Shown here in pieces: positions 6,807 through 12,957 of a DNA stretch of 12,957 nucleotides; positions within the stretch are counted from its first letter, which is position 1; each line of letters starts with the position of its first letter. The notes beneath the pieces were generated by a model. The model saw only the letters and a program-made list of their open reading frames with translations. It was not told the origin of the DNA and searched no databases. The position numbers and the translations under genes were made by a program. The DNA is from Flavobacteriaceae bacterium (lineage in GTDB: Bacteria; Bacteroidota; Bacteroidia; Flavobacteriales; Flavobacteriaceae): positions 2,385,574 to 2,398,530 of the forward strand of contig CP070731.1 in NCBI GenBank assembly GCA_020347545.1, written 5' to 3'.

Positions 6807-9800
6807 ATGAATTTGCCAAAAATAATCCTTTTTCTCTGTCTGTTTTCATCTTTCAAAGGGATATCCCAGGAGTCAATAATTTACACCCATGATTTGGTTG
6901 ATTTCAATCGTGCCATGCAACTGTACGAGAGTAAAGATTATGTGGCTTCTCAGCTGGTATTCGAAAAAATTAAAACCTCTTTTGACGAGGCTTCTGAATT
7001 AAAAGCCCGGTCCTATTATTACGAGGCGTTTTGTGCCATTCGGTTGAAGCAAAAAAACGGAGATGATCTGATGAATTCTTTTTTTGAGAAATTTCCTACA
7101 AGTACCAAAAGAAATAATGCGTTTCTGGAGGTAGGAAATTATTACTTCAACAACCGAAGTTATGCCTATGCTTTAAAATGGTTTAACAAAATAAATGAAA
7201 ACAGCCTCACTCTTTACAATCAAGAAGAATTCAACTTTAAAAAAGCCTATGCCTTGTTTGCGGTAGGCAGTTTTGCGAACAGCAGAAAATACTTTTCCCG
7301 ACTTTTGAACTCAGAGAAGTTTGGGTCTCAGGCCAAGTATTATTATGGATATATGGCTTATCAGGAAGACGACTACGCAGAAGCTGACAAATACCTGAAC
7401 CAGGTAGCAGATGATCAAAATTTTGACGATGATATACCATACTATATGGCCAATATTAAATTCAAAACAGGTAAATTCCAAGAAGCCATTGATGCTGCTA
7501 AACCGCTCCTCGAAAAATCGAATGGAATCCAGCGATCTGAACTTTCCAAAATAGTTGGAGAAAGTTACTTTAATCTGAACGAATTCGACAACGCTATACC
7601 TTATCTTCTTGATTACGAAGGTAAAAAAGGTAAATGGAACAACACAGATTTTTATCTCCTTGGTTACGCCTATTATCAGCAAAAGGAATATGAAGAGGCA
7701 ATGACTTGGTTCTCTAAAATAATTGATGGGAATAATGCAGTTTCGCAAAATGCTTATTACCATCTTGGAGAATGTTATTTAAAAAGTGATAAAAAACCAG
7801 AAGCTCTCAATGCATTTAGAAATGCCAAACAAATGAGCTTTGATGAAAAAATAAAAAAGGATGCCTGGCTGAATTATGCAAAACTAAGTTATGAAATAGG
7901 CAATCCTTACAAAAGTGTTGCAGAAGTCATTCAGGAATATTTGGCAGCTTATCCCGATGATTTTGATCAGTCTGAAGTTAAGGATTATTTGATCAGTGCT
8001 TATTTGAATGCCAACGATTATCAAGGCGCATTGAACTATTTGAAAAATTCAAATTCCAAAAATAACGATGCTTACCATAAAGTTGCATTTTTATACGGTA
8101 CCCAGCTTTTTAAAGCACAAAATTATTCAGAGGCGGTTAAAAACTTTGATCTTGCCATTGAAACTTCAGAAAATTCTGTTTACAAGGCTCGTTCGGTATT
8201 TTGGAGAGGTGAATCGTACTATCGATTGAATAAATTTGATGAGGCGCTTGAATCTTTTAAAAATTTTGCAGACTTGAATGAAGCTAAGGAAACAGAGGAA
8301 AATTCCACATTGCTCTATCATATGGCTTATACCTTCTTTCAAATGAAAGATTACAGTCAGGCAGGAGGCCATTTCAATGAATTCATCGCCTTAACTGAAA
8401 ATTCTGAATTGGTCAACGATAGTTACTTAAGGCTGGGAGATTGCTATTTTGCACTAAGCAATTACTTTAAAGCGATTCCTCCTTATGAAAGGGTCATTTC
8501 AGCAAATGAAAGTGATGTAGACTATGCTCAGTTACAAATCGCCTTTTGTCATGGGTATATGGGAGATACTGAGAAAAAAATAAAGGCCTTGGACAGTTTT
8601 ATTGAAACAAACCTCAAATCAACACTTCGGGATGATGCGTTTTATGAATTGGGAAATTCATATGTGAAAATGAATAAAACAGATGATGCCCTTGATGCCT
8701 ATGACCAGGTTGTGGAATTTTATCCGATGAGTTCGCTTGTTCCCAAGTCCTTGCTGAAACAGGGGCTGGTATACTTTAATAATGATCAAAATGATCCGGC
8801 GCTTGCAAAATATAAAATGGTGGTGAACAATTATCCCGGTACAGAAGAAGCGAAAGAAGCCGTTGCAAATGCCAAACAAATTTATGTACAACAGGGTCGT
8901 GTGGATGAATATGAACAATTCATAAGAAATGTGGACTTTGTAAATGTTAGCGACGAGGAAATTGATAATGCCATGTTTGCTTCAGCTGAGCAGTTCTATT
9001 TAAGCAACAACCTCGAAAAATCAGTAGAATCTTTTCAAAAGTATCTTGATCGCTTTCCAACAGGGTCGAACGCCCTTACCGCTCATTTCTATTTGGCAGA
9101 TGTATTAAGCAGGTTAAATGAGGATGAGAAAGCTATTCCTCACTACCAGTTTATTCTTGACAAAGAAAAGACCCCCTACACGGAAAGGTCCTTGGTCAAG
9201 GTTGCAGAATTCTATCTTCAGAAAGAAAACTGGGAAGAGGCTTTGCAATGGTTGAATCGTTTGGAAAAAGAAGCTGAAAAAGAACCCAATATCACTTTTG
9301 CTCAAAGCAACTTAATGAAAGGAAATTACGCTTTGAAGAATTTTGAGCTGGCAGTTGAATATGCTGAAAAAATTACCGCAAAACCGAAAACAGATGCTAA
9401 AATTATTTCTGACGCTCAGATAATAATTGCCAGATCAGCCTTTGAAACAGGTGATCTTGAAAAAGCCAGGGATGCGTTCAAGCAGGTTGAAGAAAACGCC
9501 ACGGGAGAACTAAAGGCCGAAGCAATTTATTATGATGCTTTTTTTAAGCATGAGGAAGGCAATTACAAGCTCTCTAATGTTTCAGTGCAAAAACTGGCCT
9601 CAGATTTTTCACCATACAGGTATTGGGGAGGAAAGGGTCTTGTAATTATGGCAAAGAATTTTTACGAATTGGAAGATGCCTATCAGGCCACTTATATACT
9701 TGAAAGCGTCATTGAGAAGTTTTCAGAATTTGATGATATCGTTGAGGATTCGAGAAGTGAACTCATCAAAATTAAAGAGAAGGAAGCAAAAACCAATTCC

Positions 9801-9824
9801 TCGGTAATAATTGAAAAAGAATAA
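6807..9824 (+). CDS. Large periplasmic TPR protein
   Basis: A 1005-residue protein that starts with a Sec signal peptide (lysine at residue 5, hydrophobic core ILFLCLFSSF, likely cleavage after GISQ near residue 21) with no lipobox cysteine. Nearly all of the rest is tetratricopeptide repeats. I count about 25 helix-pair units with the usual A/G-Y-x-x-x-x-[YF]-x-x-A pattern, such as YYFNNRSYAYALKWF, AYYQQKEYEEAMTWF and YYRLNKFDEALESF. I see no enzymatic domain, so it is presumably a protein-binding scaffold in the periplasm. The C-terminus ends in a charged tail rich in Lys and Glu. The gene lies 20 bases upstream of the outer-membrane barrel gene, so the two are expressed together and may form a complex. 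Its specific role is unknown. BamD- or YbgF-like TPR proteins are far shorter, so it is not simply one of these. Confidence 0.85.
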   Translation: MNLPKIILFLCLFSSFKGISQESIIYTHDLVDFNRAMQLYESKDYVASQLVFEKIKTSFDEASELKARSYYYEAFCAIRLKQKNGDDLMNSFFEKFPTSTKRNNAFLEVGNYYFNNRSYAYALKWFNKINENSLTLYNQEEFNFKKAYALFAVGSFANSRKYFSRLLNSEKFGSQAKYYYGYMAYQEDDYAEADKYLNQVADDQNFDDDIPYYMANIKFKTGKFQEAIDAAKPLLEKSNGIQRSELSKIVGESYFNLNEFDNAIPYLLDYEGKKGKWNNTDFYLLGYAYYQQKEYEEAMTWFSKIIDGNNAVSQNAYYHLGECYLKSDKKPEALNAFRNAKQMSFDEKIKKDAWLNYAKLSYEIGNPYKSVAEVIQEYLAAYPDDFDQSEVKDYLISAYLNANDYQGALNYLKNSNSKNNDAYHKVAFLYGTQLFKAQNYSEAVKNFDLAIETSENSVYKARSVFWRGESYYRLNKFDEALESFKNFADLNEAKETEENSTLLYHMAYTFFQMKDYSQAGGHFNEFIALTENSELVNDSYLRLGDCYFALSNYFKAIPPYERVISANESDVDYAQLQIAFCHGYMGDTEKKIKALDSFIETNLKSTLRDDAFYELGNSYVKMNKTDDALDAYDQVVEFYPMSSLVPKSLLKQGLVYFNNDQNDPALAKYKMVVNNYPGTEEAKEAVANAKQIYVQQGRVDEYEQFIRNVDFVNVSDEEIDNAMFASAEQFYLSNNLEKSVESFQKYLDRFPTGSNALTAHFYLADVLSRLNEDEKAIPHYQFILDKEKTPYTERSLVKVAEFYLQKENWEEALQWLNRLEKEAEKEPNITFAQSNLMKGNYALKNFELAVEYAEKITAKPKTDAKIISDAQIIIARSAFETGDLEKARDAFKQVEENATGELKAEAIYYDAFFKHEEGNYKLSNVSVQKLASDFSPYRYWGGKGLVIMAKNFYELEDAYQATYILESVIEKFSEFDDIVEDSRSELIKIKEKEAKTNSSVIIEKE

Positions 9825-9844
9825 GTAAAATCAGAATTTATCCA

Positions 9845-11566
9845 ATGATCAGAATCATCCTATTTTTCATAATATTTATGATTAGTGGTACCGTATTTTC
9901 TCAAAAAAAGAAAAAGGACAGGATTGCCACGGAAGAGGTCAATGTGGTAAAACCCTTTTCCCCAACCGTTTCTGAGGCTTATAAAATAAATATCGAACCA
10001 AAAATTGACAGTGTAGATCTAGGAGGCAAAAAAGAAATAACTTATTCGATCAATTCGGTTCCTGTGGCATCGACTTTCACACCAGCAAAGGGAAAGGCCA
10101 AATCGCTTCGAAGGGTTCCTAAAGAACGTTTTTACAATAATTTCATCTCTGTTGGTTACGGTAGTTACAGTACCCCGTTAATAGAAATATTTGCCCATAG
10201 CAACTCCTCTAAATACAATGACTTCGGAGGGTTCCTGAATTATCATTCCTCAGGAGGGGGAATTGACGGAATTGTATTAAACGATGATTTCAAAAGGTTT
10301 GAGGCCGACCTTTATTACAAGCAGTCCGAGCGAACTTTTGACTGGAAAGTAAAAGGAGGTTTGACTCATTTATCGAATAACTGGTATGGGCTTTCCGATG
10401 AAATTTCATATTCGGAGTCAACCATCAACTCGATAGATGAAAGACAATCTTATACAGATGTTTTTCTCAGCGGGAACATAGAATTTGTGGACGCGCTTTT
10501 CCATTCAGGAAATGTTTCGGTAAGCAGATTTGCTGATAAATATAAAAGTGGCGAAAATCATGTTGCGTTGAAATCAGTCATTGATTTTCCAATTGGCCAG
10601 GAACTCATGTACTCAGAAATTAGTCTTGAACTGTTAAACGGAAAGTTTGAAAATGATTTTTTTCAATTAGACAAAATAGATTACACCTATTTTAATATTG
10701 GATTCAGCCCGAATTTTGAAGTTTTAAGAGACAACCTTACAGTAAATATAGGAGCTCGACTTTATTACAGTATTACAAACAATTTTGAAGGAAGTAAATT
10801 TTATATTTATCCAAATGTAACTGCTTCCTATAATATAAGTGAAGAAGCTTTTATCGCTTATGCCGGGGTTATTGGTGACCTTGATCAAAACAGCTACAAG
10901 AATTTCGTGTCCGAAAACCCTTTTGTTTCCCCAACCCTGTATATTCAACGAACCAATCAACAGTATAATGCCTATGCAGGAATCAAAGGTTTGTTAAATT
11001 CAAAAATTCGATTTAACCTGAAGGCGGCTTATATAAATGAAGAGAACAAAGCTCTTTTCAGGCTTAACCCTTCACTTACGGATGGCTCCAATGAGGTAAC
11101 TGAGGGTTATGAAGCCGGTAACTCCTTTCAGGTTGTTTATGATGATGTGAATACTATTCATTTCAATGGTGAAATCATATTTGATCTGTTTCAGGAATTT
11201 AAATTTGGAGGTAATATTGACTTTAATTCCTATAGCCTGAAAAATCAAGAACACGCCTGGAATTTACCATTAGTAAAAGCAACGCTGCTCGCCAAGTATA
11301 CAAGGAAAAAATGGAGGGCCGGGGCAGATTTATTCTTTTCAACAGATCGAAAGGATGAGCTTTCCATCATTCCTGATACAAATATCAGGGTTACGAATGC
11401 AGCTTATTTCGATATCAATCTGAATGGTGTTTATACCATTGATGACAAATTTGACATATTCGTCAATGTCAATAATATACTAAGCGATAACTATCAGGTT
11501 TACACGAATTTTAAAGTGCAGGGCCTCCAGATTCTCGGTGGCGTAAAATACAAGTTTGACTTCTAA
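9845..11566 (+). CDS. Outer-membrane beta-barrel protein, TonB-receptor-like but without plug
   Basis: A 573-residue exported protein with a signal peptide (hydrophobic IILFFIIFMISGTVF, likely cleavage before Gln20), followed by a basic KKKKDR patch. Residues about 32-51 hold VNVVKPFSPTVSEAYKIN, a compact motif between signal and barrel. From about residue 95 (RFYNNFISVGYGSYSTPLIE) the sequence alternates polar and aromatic residues as transmembrane beta-strands do, to a final GGVKYKFDF whose terminal Phe suits recognition by the BAM complex. The last strands, with YFDINLNGVYTI and DIFVNVNNILSDNYQVY, resemble the end of TonB-dependent receptors. Only about 75 residues separate signal and barrel, too few for a standard plug of roughly 130 residues. 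It could be a porin-like channel or a structural barrel. It shares an operon with the TPR gene. Confidence 0.8.
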   Translation: MIRIILFFIIFMISGTVFSQKKKKDRIATEEVNVVKPFSPTVSEAYKINIEPKIDSVDLGGKKEITYSINSVPVASTFTPAKGKAKSLRRVPKERFYNNFISVGYGSYSTPLIEIFAHSNSSKYNDFGGFLNYHSSGGGIDGIVLNDDFKRFEADLYYKQSERTFDWKVKGGLTHLSNNWYGLSDEISYSESTINSIDERQSYTDVFLSGNIEFVDALFHSGNVSVSRFADKYKSGENHVALKSVIDFPIGQELMYSEISLELLNGKFENDFFQLDKIDYTYFNIGFSPNFEVLRDNLTVNIGARLYYSITNNFEGSKFYIYPNVTASYNISEEAFIAYAGVIGDLDQNSYKNFVSENPFVSPTLYIQRTNQQYNAYAGIKGLLNSKIRFNLKAAYINEENKALFRLNPSLTDGSNEVTEGYEAGNSFQVVYDDVNTIHFNGEIIFDLFQEFKFGGNIDFNSYSLKNQEHAWNLPLVKATLLAKYTRKKWRAGADLFFSTDRKDELSIIPDTNIRVTNAAYFDINLNGVYTIDDKFDIFVNVNNILSDNYQVYTNFKVQGLQILGGVKYKFDF

Positions 11567-11579
11567 CTTTTTTGTGAAT

Positions 11580-12638
11580 CTAACTGTACATCTTTTTATA
11601 ATAGTCCTGATAGGATCCTGAGGTTACGCTTTCGAGCCATTCATCGTTTGACAGATACCAGTCCAAAGTTAGTGCCAGGCCTTCTTCAAAAGTAACCGAT
11701 GGTTCCCAACCCAATTCAAGGTTCAATTTGCTCGCATCAATAGCATAACGACGATCATGACCCGCTCGATCCTTGACAAAGGTCATCAGTTTCTCAGAAC
11801 TTCCTTCTGGCCTGCTTAATCTCTCGTCCATCAATTTGCAAAGCAGCTTGATCAAATTTAAATTCGTCCATTCATTAAATCCTCCGATATTGTAGGTTTC
11901 CCCAATTTTTCCACGATGAAATATTTCATCAATGGCTTTTGCATGGTCCTCAACAAACAACCAGTCCCGTGTATAATTCCCATCTCCATAAACCGGTAAG
12001 GGTTTTGAATGTTTAACATTGTTAATAAAGAGTGGAATCAGTTTTTCAGGAAATTGGTTGGCACCGTAATTATTAGAGCAATTGCTAATGACAAAAGGCA
12101 ATCCATATGTGTTTCCATAAGCCCGAACCAAGTGATCAGAAGCCGCCTTTGAAGCAGCATAAGGCGATTGGGGGTCATAAGGTGTAGTCTCAGTAAAAAG
12201 TCCTGTTTTCCCTAATGAACCATAGACCTCATCTGTGGAAACGTGATAAAACAATTTCCCGTCAAAATTCCTTTTATGTCTTTCTTTGAAGGCATTTAAT
12301 AAATTTGCGGTACCCAGTACATTGGTTTCAATAAAATCATTCGGGTTAGTGATTGATCTGTCTACATGGCTCTCAGCCGCTAAATGAATAACCGCATCAA
12401 ACCTTATTTTTTCAAATAATGAATTGATGAAATCAATGTTCTTAATGTCCCCTTTGATAAACTCATAATTAGGCTCATTCTCAACATCTTTAATGTTTTC
12501 AAGATTCCCTGCATAGGTCAATGCGTCCAGATTATAAATTTTATAATCCGGGTATTTTTTTACAAATAACCTTACCACATGGGAACCGATAAAACCCGCA
12601 CCCCCTGTGATCAAAATTTTCCTTTCAGTTTTACTCAT
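11580..12638 (-). CDS. rfbB: dTDP-glucose 4,6-dehydratase
   Basis: Cytoplasmic NAD+-dependent enzyme that turns dTDP-glucose into dTDP-4-keto-6-deoxyglucose, the entry to dTDP-rhamnose and many other 6-deoxy or amino sugars of surface polysaccharides. It is an extended SDR of 352 residues, normal for RmlB. Motifs, in numbering from the ATG at 12638: Rossmann GGAGFIG at 12-18, the catalytic Thr135-Asp136-Glu137 in HVSTDEVYG, and YAASK with Tyr160 and Lys164. After these come the RmlB-typical SDHLVRAYGNTYGLP, NCSNNYGANQFPEKLIPL and GDGNYTRDWLFVEDH. A TTG three bases upstream also reads in frame, but the ATG is the more likely start. rmlA, rmlC and rmlD are absent from the window, so the final sugar is unknown. 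It follows the epimerase gene by 37 bases and converges on the barrel gene, with 13 bases between stops. Confidence 0.93.
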   Translation of the reverse strand: MSKTERKILITGGAGFIGSHVVRLFVKKYPDYKIYNLDALTYAGNLENIKDVENEPNYEFIKGDIKNIDFINSLFEKIRFDAVIHLAAESHVDRSITNPNDFIETNVLGTANLLNAFKERHKRNFDGKLFYHVSTDEVYGSLGKTGLFTETTPYDPQSPYAASKAASDHLVRAYGNTYGLPFVISNCSNNYGANQFPEKLIPLFINNVKHSKPLPVYGDGNYTRDWLFVEDHAKAIDEIFHRGKIGETYNIGGFNEWTNLNLIKLLCKLMDERLSRPEGSSEKLMTFVKDRAGHDRRYAIDASKLNLELGWEPSVTFEEGLALTLDWYLSNDEWLESVTSGSYQDYYKKMYS

Positions 12639-12675
12639 CAATGTTACGCTTTAAACTTTATACAGAATCTTCTTA

Positions 12676-12957
12676 CTATTGTTTCAACTGCCATTTCCAT
12701 GCAGAAGAAAGTGCCTCCTTTAGTCCTAATTTGGCATGCCAGCCAAGCTCCTTGTTAGCCAACTCCGTATCCGCATAGGCAGCAGTTATATCGCCTTCGC
12801 GTCTGTCGGCAATCTTATAATTCACTTTTGTTCCGTTCGCTTCTTCAAATGCCTTGATCACCTCAAGAACTGAGCTCCCTTTACCCGTTCCCACATTGAA
12901 AAATTCCATTTTTGACTTATTCTTATCGTCCAGTAATCTTTGCAATGCGCATATATG
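12676..12957 (-). CDS. galE: UDP-glucose 4-epimerase, C-terminal part (5' end beyond window)
   Basis: The reading frame stays open to the right edge, and its first four visible codons encode HICA ahead of LQRLL. This matches the GalE segment in which a V-D-L-A block leads into A-H-x-x-A-L-x-x-L. The visible 93 residues include FFNVGTGKGSSVLEVIKAFE, a YKIADRREGDITAAYADT block containing the R-R-x-G-D typical of GalE, and ELGWHAKLGLKEAL near the end, where GalE usually has L-G-W. The catalytic Tyr and the Rossmann site lie outside the window. GalE interconverts UDP-glucose and UDP-galactose (or the GlcNAc/GalNAc forms) and would supply galactose-type sugars to the polysaccharide. There is no start codon inside the window; an apparent TTG start at 12945 is an internal leucine codon. 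Confidence 0.88.
   Translation of the reverse strand, partial: HICALQRLLDDKNKSKMEFFNVGTGKGSSVLEVIKAFEEANGTKVNYKIADRREGDITAAYADTELANKELGWHAKLGLKEALSSAWKWQLKQ

Noticed and set aside
7311..7763. A 150-codon open frame on the minus strand inside the TPR gene
   Set aside because: It is the opposite-strand shadow of a coding region with strong TPR periodicity; its product shows no domain and has the composition of a reversed frame.
11560..11582. Terminator between the barrel gene and rfbB
   Set aside because: There is a run of T on the plus strand but no stem before it, and only 13 bases separate the genes.
12639..12641. TTG at 12641 as start of rfbB
   Set aside because: An ATG follows immediately, and RmlB proteins begin only a few residues before the Rossmann strand.
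12676..12945. A complete 89-residue gene starting at 12945
   Set aside because: The start is a TTG leucine codon, the frame continues open to the window edge, and the sequence is the C-terminal part of GalE. It is a gene cut by the window, not a small gene.
1..12957. Mobile element, CRISPR array, tRNA or other RNA gene
   Set aside because: I saw no transposase or integrase motif, no terminal inverted repeats, no regularly spaced repeats beyond two copies, and no tRNA-like arm pattern in the spacers.

Overview
The window is AT-rich and carries the marks of a Bacteroidota genome, most likely a marine-type member of Flavobacteriaceae. The genes lack Shine-Dalgarno sequences. Several upstream regions contain the Bacteroidota -7 box TAnnTTTG. 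The products are also typical of the phylum: an UpxY-type NusG paralogue ahead of surface-polysaccharide genes, a TlpA-like thioredoxin lipoprotein, and a large TPR protein paired with a TonB-receptor-like barrel. I cannot resolve genus or species from sequence alone.

Layout from left to right. (1) 1-2193, minus strand: the head of a polysaccharide operon, transcribed in the order UpxY/NusG-like antiterminator, UDP-glucose/GDP-mannose dehydrogenase, Wza-type export lipoprotein. The Wza gene is cut by the left edge. (2) 2328-4527, plus strand, divergent from the first block: two GT-B glycosyltransferase genes that overlap by 11 bases. (3) 4524-5183, minus strand: an FtsE-like ABC ATPase. It converges on the second glycosyltransferase so closely that one TTAA supplies stop codons for both. 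(4) 5421-11566, plus strand: a lipoprotein with a C-terminal thioredoxin domain, then a tight two-gene unit made of a 1005-residue TPR protein and a 573-residue outer-membrane barrel protein. (5) 11580-12957, minus strand: dTDP-glucose 4,6-dehydratase, preceded by the C-terminal part of UDP-glucose 4-epimerase, which is cut by the right edge.

Functionally, blocks 1, 2 and 5 fit the making and export of a surface polysaccharide. GalE, RmlB and Ugd supply nucleotide sugars (UDP-galactose, dTDP-4-keto-6-deoxyglucose, probably UDP-glucuronate). The glycosyltransferases would assemble the repeat unit, Wza would form part of the export channel, and the UpxY-like protein would let RNA polymerase read through the long operon. 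Blocks 3 and 4 are envelope genes of another kind (division/peptidoglycan ATPase, redox lipoprotein, TPR plus barrel) lying between the sugar genes. The TPR plus barrel pair is the least understood part and the best candidate for an uncharacterised envelope system. I found no mobile element, phage gene, CRISPR array, tRNA or rRNA. No stretch over 300 bases lacks a gene.
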